From Pseudomonadota bacterium (GTDB lineage: Bacteria; Pseudomonadota; Gammaproteobacteria; Xanthomonadales; Xanthomonadaceae), in the NCBI GenBank assembly GCA_023388715.1, contig JAEWFT010000013.1, positions 1 to 32,098 on the forward strand: a stretch of DNA of 32,098 nt. Direction: 5' to 3'. Numbering within the stretch: the stretch's first letter is position 1; the number at the start of each line of letters is the position of its first letter. The notes under the pieces are model-generated. The model made no database searches, had not been told where the DNA came from, and saw nothing but the letters and a program-made list of their open reading frames with translations. Shown here piece after piece: positions 1 through 6,548 of this stretch. The position numbers were made by a program, and so were the translations under genes.

Positions 1-22
1 CGCACAAGTCACCTGCGCACAC

Positions 23-34
23 TGTCAAAGATCA
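23..34 (-). promoter_or_regulatory. boxA-like antitermination element of an rrn leader
   Basis: On the minus strand the leader reads TGATCTTTGACA, close to the proteobacterial rrn boxA core (TGCTCTTTAACA in E. coli), the Nus-factor loading site for rRNA antitermination. It lies about 65-75 nt downstream of the strong promoter at 97-124 and is followed by leader sequence up to the window edge. No 16S sequence is inside the window, so the identification rests on this motif and the promoter only. Confidence 0.5.
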
Positions 35-96
35 CAGGACTTCGGCCTCAACGCCTCGTCCCACCGCCCGGATCAATCATCCCGAGCGAGCCGCCC

Positions 97-150
97 ATCA
101 TACCGGGGTTTGTGTTGCTGTCAACACCCGGTGAAGCGATTTTTTACCTT
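97..150 (-). promoter_or_regulatory. Strong sigma-70 promoter of rRNA P1 type, directed off the left edge
   Basis: Read on the minus strand, a perfect -35 TTGACA (119-124) is followed after 16 nt by -10 TATGAT (97-102) and a G/C-rich discriminator (GGGCGGC). Just upstream of the -35 lies an A-rich run (AAAAAA, about 138-143) placed where an UP element would sit. A consensus promoter with UP-like A-tract and GC discriminator is the architecture known for growth-rate-controlled rRNA promoters. Together with the boxA-like site downstream it suggests an rRNA operon whose 16S gene lies beyond position 1. The hexamers are directly visible; the rrn assignment is inference. Confidence 0.65.
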
Positions 151-285
151 CCCTTCATCCGGTCGGCGGTGCCGTCGGTGAAGCGGGCGCGCATAGTGCA
201 GCAAGCCGGCGCGCGATGGAAGTCTTGACGGCTTGACGCACTCCATGCTGCAGGCCAAGGTTCATTTTTTCGACCGGAGCTCCCC

Positions 286-732
286 ATGCGCAATGCCGTT
301 CTCGCCCTGCTTGCCGCGTCCTGCCTCAGCGGCTGCGCGAGCGCCGGCGGGCCATGGGTGGAACTGGGCGGCCAGCGCTACGTGGTGGAGATCGCGGACG
401 ACGATGCCGAGCGCGCGCGCGGCCTGATGTTCCGCGACGCGATGGCCGATGACCGCGGCATGCTGTTCATCCACGACAGCCAGCAGCCGCTTGCGTACTG
501 GATGAAGAACACCCGGATCCCGCTGGACATCCTCTACTTCGATGATGAGCGCCGGCTGGTGTCGCAGCGGCGCGGGGTGCCGCCCTGCTCGCTGGGCGAT
601 CGCTGCCCCAACTACCCGAGCGGGGCGCCGGCGCGATACGTGCTGGAGCTCAACGCGGGCCAGGCCGAGCGCCTGGGCCTCCAGGATGGCGCGGAGCTGC
701 GCTTCGGCCCCGGCATCCCGCCGCCGAAGTGA
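286..732 (+). CDS. DUF192 family lipoprotein
   Basis: 148 aa. The N-terminus is a lipoprotein signal (Leu-Ser-Gly-Cys lipobox, Cys17), so the mature protein is probably membrane-anchored in the periplasm. The rest matches the compact DUF192 fold: VELGGQRYVVEIADDD near the start, ERARGLMFRD, and the family-typical YWMKNTRIPLDILY around residues 65-80, ending in a strand with AERLGLQDGAEL. DUF192 proteins are small secreted proteins of unsettled function. The ATG at 286 has GGAGC about 6 nt upstream. The gene converges on rubredoxin with 4 nt between stop codons. The family call is secure; the function is unknown. Confidence 0.88.
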   Translation: MRNAVLALLAASCLSGCASAGGPWVELGGQRYVVEIADDDAERARGLMFRDAMADDRGMLFIHDSQQPLAYWMKNTRIPLDILYFDDERRLVSQRRGVPPCSLGDRCPNYPSGAPARYVLELNAGQAERLGLQDGAELRFGPGIPPPK

Positions 733-736
733 GGCG

Positions 737-928
737 TCAGGCCTCGACCATCTCGAAGTCGTCCTTGCTGACGCCGCAGTCCGGGCAGGTCCACGTCTCG
801 GGCACGTCGGCCCAGCGCGTTCCCGGCGCGATGCCTTCCTCCGGCAAGCCTTCCGCTTCGTCATAGGTGAAGCCGCAGACCACGCACATCCAGGTGCGAT
901 AGGGCGGATTGGAAGCGGATGCGGGCAT
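737..928 (-). CDS. rubA: Rubredoxin
   Basis: 63 aa. A one-iron electron carrier with both Cys pairs: C15-x2-C18 (MCVVCGFTYDEAEG) and C48-x2-C51 (TCPDCGVSKDDF), which ligate an Fe(Cys)4 centre. The aromatic and Asp/Glu-rich surroundings are typical, as is the length. A longer reading frame reaches back to 1006, but the extra 26 residues are not family-like, so the start at 928 (MPASASNPPYRTW) is chosen. No Shine-Dalgarno is apparent; a CATTAT hexamer lies 8 nt upstream, suggesting a leaderless or nearly leaderless mRNA. It is divergent from thiE, and the partner reductase is not in the window. Confidence 0.93.
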   Translation of the reverse strand: MPASASNPPYRTWMCVVCGFTYDEAEGLPEEGIAPGTRWADVPETWTCPDCGVSKDDFEMVEA

Positions 929-935
929 GGGGCGC

Positions 936-942
936 GATAATG
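936..942. promoter_or_regulatory. Shared -10 element of divergent rubA and thiE promoters
   Basis: The same few bases read GATAAT on the plus strand (936-941) and CATTAT on the minus strand (942-937). On the plus strand this would give a thiE transcript with a leader of about 45 nt. On the minus strand the start would fall at or next to the rubA ATG. It is the only A/T-rich hexamer in the 64-bp spacer. No good -35 is seen in either direction, so this is tentative. Confidence 0.4.
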
Positions 943-992
943 CGGGGAAGCGGGGCCCGATTCTCCCATCCCGCGCCACCCGGCGGAAGCAC

Positions 993-1625
993 ATGCCCAC
1001 CACCACGCTGCAGCGCGGGCTCTACCTGGTCACGCCGGACGAGGCGGATGCCGGGCGCCTGCTGGCGCGCGTGGCGCCTTTGCTGCCATTCGCCACCTGC
1101 CTGCAATTGCGCAACAAGCGCGTCGACGGCGAGCGCCTGCGCCAGATGGGACAGCGCCTGCGCTCAGCCTGTCACGACGCCAACGTGCCGTTCATCGTCA
1201 ACGATGACGCCGTGCTGGCCGCCGAGCTGGCGGCTGACGGCGTGCATCTGGGCGAACACGATGGCCAGGTTTCCCGCGCACGCGCGCTGCTCGGCGATGC
1301 GGCGATCATCGGGGTCTCGTGCTACGACAGCCTCGAGCGCGCCCGCGACGCCGCCGCCGGCGCCGATTACGTGGCATTCGGCGCGTTCTTTCCCTCCACC
1401 ACCAAGCCCGGGGCGCGGCGGGCAACGCCTCGCCTGCTGCGCGACAGCGCGGGGCTTGGCGTGCTGCGGGTGGCGATCGGCGGGATCACGCCGGAGAATG
1501 CGCCCAGCCTCGTTGCGGCGGGCGCCGACCTGATCGCGGTGATTGGCGGCGTATTCGACGCGGCCGACCCAGTGGCCGCCGCACGTGCCTGCTCCCTCCT
1601 TTACGAGACTCCTGCCCACCCATGA
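993..1625 (+). CDS. thiE: Thiamine-phosphate synthase ThiE
   Basis: 210 aa, normal ThiE length. Joins HMP-pyrophosphate and the thiazole phosphate to give thiamine phosphate, releasing PPi. Family landmarks in order: GLYLVTPDEAD at the N-terminus, LQLRNKR (strand 2), FIVNDDAVLA (diphosphate/Mg site), GVHLGEHD, GVSCYDSLERA, DYVAFGAFFPSTTKPGA (the flexible loop), and AIGGITPENAPSLVAAGADLIAVIGGVF at the C-terminal phosphate-binding end. The start at 993 (MPTTTLQRG) follows GGCGGAAG; the upstream in-frame extension has no family resemblance. Its stop overlaps the hemL start in ATGA (1622-1625), implying translational coupling. Confidence 0.95.
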   Translation: MPTTTLQRGLYLVTPDEADAGRLLARVAPLLPFATCLQLRNKRVDGERLRQMGQRLRSACHDANVPFIVNDDAVLAAELAADGVHLGEHDGQVSRARALLGDAAIIGVSCYDSLERARDAAAGADYVAFGAFFPSTTKPGARRATPRLLRDSAGLGVLRVAIGGITPENAPSLVAAGADLIAVIGGVFDAADPVAAARACSLLYETPAHP

Positions 1626-2905
1626 ACACCGAACGCTCGCACCAACTCTTCCGCCGCGCCCAGGACCTGATGCCGGGCGGCGTCAATTCACCGGTGCGCG
1701 CGTTCAAGTCGGTCGGCGGCGAGCCGTTCTTCGTGCAGCGTGCGGAGGGCCCCTACCTGTTCGACGTCGACGGTAACCGCTACATCGACTACGTGGGCTC
1801 GTGGGGGCCAATGATCGTCGGCCACAACCACCCGAAGGTGCTCGAGGCGGTGATCGAGACCGCGCGCAACGGGTTGAGCTTCGGCACCCCCAATCCGCTC
1901 GAGGTGACGATGGCCGAGCGCATCAGCGGGCTGATTCCCAGCTGCGAGATGGTGCGCATGGTGAACTCCGGCACCGAGGCCACGCTGTCGGCGATCCGGC
2001 TGGCGCGCGGCGCCACCGGGCGCAGCAGGATCGTCAAGTTCGAAGGCTGCTACCACGGCCACGGCGACAGTTTCCTGGTCAAGGCCGGCAGCGGCGCGCT
2101 GACGTTCGGCGTGCCGACCTCGCCGGGCGTGCCAAAGGCGCTGGCCGACCTCACCCTCACCCTGCCCTACAACGATTTCGAGGCGGCCACGCAGCTGTTC
2201 GCCGAAGGCGGCGGCGAGATTGCCGCGCTGATCATCGAGCCGGTGGTCGGCAACGCCAACTGCCTGCCGCCGCGCGACGGCTACCTGCAGCACCTGCGCG
2301 CCCTGTGCACCCGGCATGGCGCGCTGCTGATCTTCGACGAGGTGATGACAGGCTTCCGGGTCGCGCTCGGCGGCGCGCAGGCGCGCTATGGCGTCACCCC
2401 GGACCTGACCACCTTCGGCAAGATCATCGGCGGCGGCATGCCGGTCGGCGCCTACGGTGGCCGCCGCGACCTGATGGAGCAGATCGCGCCGAGCGGACCG
2501 ATCTACCAGGCCGGCACCCTCAGCGGCAATCCGGTGGCGATGGCCGCGGGCCTGGCGATGCTGGACCTGGTGCAGGCGCCGGGCTTCCACGATGCGCTGG
2601 AAGCGAAGACCAACGCGTTGTGCGACGGGCTGGAAGCCGCGGCCCGCGAGGCCGGCGTGGCCTTCACCACCCAGCGCGTTGGTGGCATGTTCGGGCTGTT
2701 CTTCAGTCCGGAGAAGGTGGACACCTACGCGCAGGCGATGGCCTGCGACAGCGCCGCCTTCAACCGCTTCTTCCACGCCATGCGCGAGCGCGGCGTCTAC
2801 CTGGCGCCCAGCGCGTTCGAGGCCGGTTTCCTGTCCAGCGCGCACGACGATGCCGTGATCGCCGAGACGCTTGCCGCGGCGCGCGCCGCGTTCGCCGCGA
2901 CCTGA
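1622..2905 (+). CDS. hemL: Glutamate-1-semialdehyde 2,1-aminomutase
   Basis: 427 aa (E. coli HemL 426). PLP enzyme converting glutamate-1-semialdehyde to 5-aminolevulinate, the last step of the C5 route to haem. The start is typical (MNTERSHQLFRRAQDLMPGG, then VNSPVRAF). Later come the PLP-phosphate region VNSGTEATLSAIRLARG, FDEVMTGFR (Asp that binds the pyridine nitrogen) and K267 in TTFGKIIGGGMPVGAYGG, the Schiff-base lysine. The C-terminal APSAFEAGFLSSAHDD is also conserved. It overlaps thiE by 4 nt. The K+ channel gene starts 5 nt after its stop, so the three may share a transcript. Confidence 0.97.
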   Translation: MNTERSHQLFRRAQDLMPGGVNSPVRAFKSVGGEPFFVQRAEGPYLFDVDGNRYIDYVGSWGPMIVGHNHPKVLEAVIETARNGLSFGTPNPLEVTMAERISGLIPSCEMVRMVNSGTEATLSAIRLARGATGRSRIVKFEGCYHGHGDSFLVKAGSGALTFGVPTSPGVPKALADLTLTLPYNDFEAATQLFAEGGGEIAALIIEPVVGNANCLPPRDGYLQHLRALCTRHGALLIFDEVMTGFRVALGGAQARYGVTPDLTTFGKIIGGGMPVGAYGGRRDLMEQIAPSGPIYQAGTLSGNPVAMAAGLAMLDLVQAPGFHDALEAKTNALCDGLEAAAREAGVAFTTQRVGGMFGLFFSPEKVDTYAQAMACDSAAFNRFFHAMRERGVYLAPSAFEAGFLSSAHDDAVIAETLAAARAAFAAT

Positions 2906-2910
2906 CCACG

Positions 2911-3791
2911 ATGGACCAGCCGGACGCGCCCGCGCCATCGCGCAACCTGTTCGAGAAGAACCACCATCCGGCGGCGCTGAGCGGGGCGCGTTACCAGTGG
3001 TACCGCCGGATGTTCCGGCACGAGTTGCCGGACGAGCGCGCGTTCGATCTTTGGCTGATCGCGGCGATCCTGGCCAGCGTGGCGGTGGTGCTTCTGGACA
3101 GCGTGCCCGCCATCAAGGCCCGCTGGCATGGCCCGCTGTACCTCGCGGAGTGGTTCTTCACCCTGCTGTTCACCGTCGAATACGCGGCGCGGCTATGGGT
3201 GCTGCGCGACCGCTCCTGCGCTACGCCACCAGTTTCTTCGGGGTGATCGACCTGCTCGCGATCCTGCCGACGTTCCTGTCGCTGCTGTTCCCCGGCAGCA
3301 TGTCGCTGACCGTGATCCGGGTGATGCGGCTATTGCGGATATTCCGGATCCTCAAGCTGGTGGAGTACTCCAGCGAGGCGGGAGTGCTGATCGGCGCCCT
3401 GATGCGCAGCCGGCGCAAGATCTTCGTCTTCATCTCCACCCTGCTGACCATCGTGGTGATCTTCGGCGCGCTGATGTACGTGGTCGAGGGTCCCGAGCAT
3501 GGCTTCACCAGCATCCCCACCGCGATGTACTGGGCGGTGGTGACGGTAGGCACGGTGGGCTTCGGCGACATCGCCCCGGCCACCACGTTCGGGCGGCTGG
3601 TGACCTCGGTGCTGATCGTGATCGGCTACAGCATCATCGCGGTCCCGACCGGCATCTACACCGCCGAGCTGGCGCGCAGCATGCAGCCGAAGCGGCGGCG
3701 GGTGCGTTGCGGCGAGTGCGGCCTGCCCGAGCACGAGGCCGACGCCTGGCATTGCCGCAACTGCGGTCGCGCATTGCCCACCGGCGACTGA
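2911..3791 (+). pseudogene. Voltage-gated K+ channel, frameshifted
   Basis: Six-TM ion-transport family channel split over two frames. Residues 1-101 (from ATG 2911, through S1-S2 to EYAARLWVLRDR) are read in one frame. From about 3213 the homologous continuation LLRYATSFFGVIDLLA is in the -1 frame, with S3, the Arg-rich S4 (VIRVMRLLRIFRILK), S5, the selectivity filter TVGTVGFGD and S6. The C-terminus is a zinc ribbon (CGECG...CRNCG). Family channels read Arg-Pro-Leu-Arg-Tyr-Ala here, so a single base appears missing near 3213-3216. Repaired, the protein would be about 293 aa. The downstream part has no further stop, so the lesion is recent or a sequencing/assembly error. An internal ATG at 3195 could give an S3-S6 fragment. 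The stop lies 6 nt from the convergent FAD dehydrogenase stop. Confidence 0.85.
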
Positions 3792-3797
3792 GCGGGG

Positions 3798-5225
3798 CTA
3801 CAGCAGCTTGCCGGGATTCATGATCCCGGCGGGGTCGAACGCGGCCTTGATCCGGCGCATCGCGGCCAGCGCCACCGGCGGCGCGCTTGCGGCCAGCGCG
3901 TCGCGCTTGAGCTGGCCGATCCCATGTTCGGCGGCGATCGAGCCTTGCAGCTCCAGCACCAGCGCGTGCACCGCGTCCGAAACCGGCGCGCGCAGCGCTT
4001 CGAAATTCGCCGCCGCCGCGGCGTCGCGGGGCGGGGAAACGTTGTAGTGCAGGTTGCCGTCGCCGAGGTGGCCGAAGCAGGCGATCCGCGCGCCGGGTGC
4101 GATGGCGGCCACCAGTGCCTCGCCGCGGGCGATGAACTCCGGGATGCGCGCCAGCGGGAGCGCGATGTCGTGCTTGATCGACGCGCCTTCCGCTCGCTGC
4201 GCCTGCGAGAGGGACTCGCGGATCCGCCAGAACGCCGCGCCCTGCGCGAGGGTGGAGGCCAGCGCGGCGTCTTTTGCCACGCCGGCCCGCAGGGCCTCGG
4301 CCAGCATCGCCTCGACGATCGCCTGCGCGTCCTCCTGCGAGCGCTGCGAGGCGACCTCCACCAGCACCGACCAGGGCCCGCCGCCAGGCAGTGGCAGGGT
4401 GGTGCCGGGGACATGGGCCAGCGCAAAACCGAGCACGGTCTCGCCCATCAGTTCGAACGCGGACAACGAGCGTCCCGCATGGTGTTGCGCCAGCGCCAGC
4501 AGCGCCAGCGCCGCCGTGACCGACGGCACCGCCACCCAGGCCACCTGCACGCCGCGCGGCCGCGGTGCGAGCGTGAGCGCGGCCGCGGTGATCACCCCCA
4601 GCGTGCCCTCGGCGCCGATGAACAGCTGCGAGAGGTCGTAGCCGGTGTTGTCCTTGCGCAGCACGCGCAGGTCATCCAGCCGCTCGCCGCTCGGCAGCAC
4701 CACCTCCAGCCCCAGGCACCGTGCGCGCATGCTGCCGTGCGCGAGCACCGCGGTGCCCCCGGCATTGGTTGAAAGCAGCCCGCCCACCTGCGCCGAGCCC
4801 TGCGATGCCAGCGAGAGCGGGAACTGGCGATCGCACGCCGCGGCAGCCTCGCGCAGCCGTTGCAGCACCACCCCGGCTTCGGCGACGGCGGTGTTGGACG
4901 CGGGATCCAGGTCACGGATGCGGTCCAGCCGCGACAGCGACAGCACGATCGCGGCGCCGGATGCATCCGGCACCTGGCCACCCACCAGCCCGGTGTTGCC
5001 GCCCTGCGGCACCACCGGCGTCGCGGTCGCGCTGGCGAGCGCGAGGATCCGCATGACTTCGTCCACGCTGCCCGGCCGCAGCACCATCGCGGCGCGGCCG
5101 TGGTGCAGGCCACGCGGTTCGCGCAGGTAGGGGGCGACGTCGGCGGGGTCGGACAGCGCGTGCCGCTCGCCGACGATCACGGCGAAGCGCTGCAGCACGC
5201 CCGGGTCGGGCCGCGCCCGCGGCAT
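3798..5225 (-). CDS. FAD-linked oxidase, D-lactate/2-hydroxyacid dehydrogenase family
   Basis: 475 aa. A GlcD/Dld-type flavoprotein: N-terminal FAD-binding type 4 (PCMH) domain with GGNTGLVGG at 75-83 and GSAQVGGLLSTNAGG (pyrophosphate contacts), RKDNTGYDLSQLFIGAEGTL, then the C-terminal cap with FGHLGDGNLHYN and AAEHGIGQLKRD, family marks near the active site. The family oxidises D-lactate, glycolate or D-2-hydroxyglutarate; sequence alone does not fix the substrate. It starts 2 nt after the glyoxalase I stop. Because glyoxalase products end as D-lactate, D-lactate dehydrogenase is the favoured guess. A much longer open frame continues upstream but is antisense to other genes and not real. 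Confidence 0.9.
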   Translation of the reverse strand: MPRARPDPGVLQRFAVIVGERHALSDPADVAPYLREPRGLHHGRAAMVLRPGSVDEVMRILALASATATPVVPQGGNTGLVGGQVPDASGAAIVLSLSRLDRIRDLDPASNTAVAEAGVVLQRLREAAAACDRQFPLSLASQGSAQVGGLLSTNAGGTAVLAHGSMRARCLGLEVVLPSGERLDDLRVLRKDNTGYDLSQLFIGAEGTLGVITAAALTLAPRPRGVQVAWVAVPSVTAALALLALAQHHAGRSLSAFELMGETVLGFALAHVPGTTLPLPGGGPWSVLVEVASQRSQEDAQAIVEAMLAEALRAGVAKDAALASTLAQGAAFWRIRESLSQAQRAEGASIKHDIALPLARIPEFIARGEALVAAIAPGARIACFGHLGDGNLHYNVSPPRDAAAAANFEALRAPVSDAVHALVLELQGSIAAEHGIGQLKRDALAASAPPVALAAMRRIKAAFDPAGIMNPGKLL

Positions 5226-5227
5226 CG

Positions 5228-5662
5228 TCACCAGCTGCCGGTGTTTGGCATCGAGGCCCAAGGCTCGGCGGGCGCCAGCGCCTCGCCCGCCTGCAGCAGT
5301 TCCACCGAGATCAGGTCGGGGGAGCGCACGAACGCCATGTGGCCATCGCGTGGCGGGCGGTTGATGGTGTAGCCGAGCGCCTGCAGGTGCCGGCAGGCCG
5401 CGTAGATGTCCTCCACCCGGAAGGCAAGGTGGCCGAAGTTGCGGGCGCTGCCGTAGTCCTCGCTGCTGCCGTCCTCCGCCGGCCAGTTCCAGGTCAGTTC
5501 GACTTCGGCATCGGGCGATTGCGGCGCGGCCAGGTACACCAGCGTGAAGCGGCCTTGCGGGCTCTCCATCCGCCGGGTCTCGCGCAGGCCGAGGCCATCG
5601 CGATAGAAGCGCAGCGACGCGTCGAGGTCGCGCACGCGGACCATGGTGTGCAGGTATTTCAT
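5228..5662 (-). CDS. gloA: Lactoylglutathione lyase (glyoxalase I)
   Basis: 144 aa. VOC-fold metalloenzyme that isomerises the methylglyoxal-glutathione hemithioacetal to S-lactoylglutathione. The four expected metal ligands are present at H5 (LHTMVRVRDLD), E55 (VELTWNW), H78 (FGHLAFRVED) and E121 (SVELLQ), closely matching E. coli GloA (H5, E56, H74, E122). The substrate-contact region SLRFYRDGLGL is also conserved. Compared with E. coli there is a short insertion (DGSSEDYGS) before the second half. It lies 9 nt after the SDR stop and 2 nt before the FAD dehydrogenase start, so a three-gene operon is likely. Confidence 0.93.
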   Translation of the reverse strand: MKYLHTMVRVRDLDASLRFYRDGLGLRETRRMESPQGRFTLVYLAAPQSPDAEVELTWNWPAEDGSSEDYGSARNFGHLAFRVEDIYAACRHLQALGYTINRPPRDGHMAFVRSPDLISVELLQAGEALAPAEPWASMPNTGSW

Positions 5663-5671
5663 CGTGGCGTC

Positions 5672-6490
5672 TCAGTCCAGGAACAGGTCGGGGTACAGCG
5701 GCGCCGCGGGGTCGATCGCGTAGCCGGAAAGATCGGTGACGCCGGCCGCGGCCAGTACGTCGTCGTCGATCAGGAAGTGACCGCTGAAGCCGGCGGCCTG
5801 GCGCACCAGGATGGCGTGGGCGGCGTCGCCCATGATCGCCGGCGAGCGCCCGTTGGCGGCGGACACGCCGGGGATCATGTTGAGCGCGTCGGTGCCGATC
5901 AGCGTGCGCGGCCAGAGCGCGTTGGCCGCCACGCCCTGCGGGCCGAACTCCGCGGCCAGGCCCAGGGTCACCAGGCTCATTCCCATCTTGGCCAGGGTGT
6001 AGCCGGTGTGCGGACCCCACCACTTCGGGTCCAACGAAGGCGGCGGGCACAGGGTGAGGATGTGCGGATTGGGCGCCTGCAGCAGGTGCGGCAGGCAGGC
6101 CTGCGCGCACAGGAAGCTGCCGCGGCTGTTGACCTGCTGCATCAGGTCGAAGCGCTTCATCGGCGTGTCCAGCGTCCCGCGCAGCCAGATCGCGCTGGCG
6201 TTGTTGACCAGGATGTCGATGCCGCCGAAGGCATCCACGGTGGCGGCGACCGCGGCACGCACCTGGTCTTCCTCGCGGATGTCGCACTGCAGCGGCAACG
6301 CGCGGCCGCCCGCCTCCTCCACCGCGCGCGCCGCGGTATGGATGGTGCCGGGCAGCTTCGGGTTCGGCACCGAGGACTTGGCGGCGATCGCGATGTTGGC
6401 GCCGTCGCGCGCGGCGCGCAGCGCGATCGCAAGGCCGATGCCGCGCGAGGCACCGGTGATGAAAAGGGTCTTGCCGGAGAGGCTGGCCAT
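5672..6490 (-). CDS. Short-chain dehydrogenase, HSDL2-like
   Basis: 272 aa. Rossmann SDR with the nucleotide motif TGASRGIG (12-19), the NNAS turn (96-99) and the catalytic Y164-x3-K168 (GYTLAKMG). The sequence around it (MGMSLVTLGLAAEFG, then ALWPRTLIGTDALNM) resembles the hydroxysteroid dehydrogenase-like 2 group. That group is an SDR lineage with poorly known substrates, often linked to fatty-acid metabolism. In the segment where the catalytic Ser is expected (LTLCPPP) a Cys stands in the likely position; the alignment there is uncertain. First gene of the SDR-gloA-FAD dehydrogenase operon. A TACACT (6525-6520) upstream may be its -10, and the start follows GGAACC. Confidence 0.88.
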   Translation of the reverse strand: MASLSGKTLFITGASRGIGLAIALRAARDGANIAIAAKSSVPNPKLPGTIHTAARAVEEAGGRALPLQCDIREEDQVRAAVAATVDAFGGIDILVNNASAIWLRGTLDTPMKRFDLMQQVNSRGSFLCAQACLPHLLQAPNPHILTLCPPPSLDPKWWGPHTGYTLAKMGMSLVTLGLAAEFGPQGVAANALWPRTLIGTDALNMIPGVSAANGRSPAIMGDAAHAILVRQAAGFSGHFLIDDDVLAAAGVTDLSGYAIDPAAPLYPDLFLD

Positions 6491-6536
6491 GCGCGAGGTT
6501 CCGTGCGATCGACCGGGGGAGTGTAGGCCCGGCCTT

Positions 6537-6542
6537 TATACT
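6537..6542 (+). promoter_or_regulatory. -10 element of the dedA-PAP2 gene, probably leaderless
   Basis: TATACT is followed by 6 nt (CGCGCC) and then the ATG at 6549, so transcription would start at the A of the start codon. No Shine-Dalgarno sequence is present. No clear -35 is seen 16-18 nt upstream. Confidence 0.5.
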
Positions 6543-6548
6543 CGCGCC

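Noticed and set aside
3205..3222. Programmed ribosomal frameshift in the K+ channel
   Set aside because: No X-XXY-YYZ slippery sequence, homopolymer or downstream pseudoknot is evident; a one-base deletion or sequencing error is simpler.
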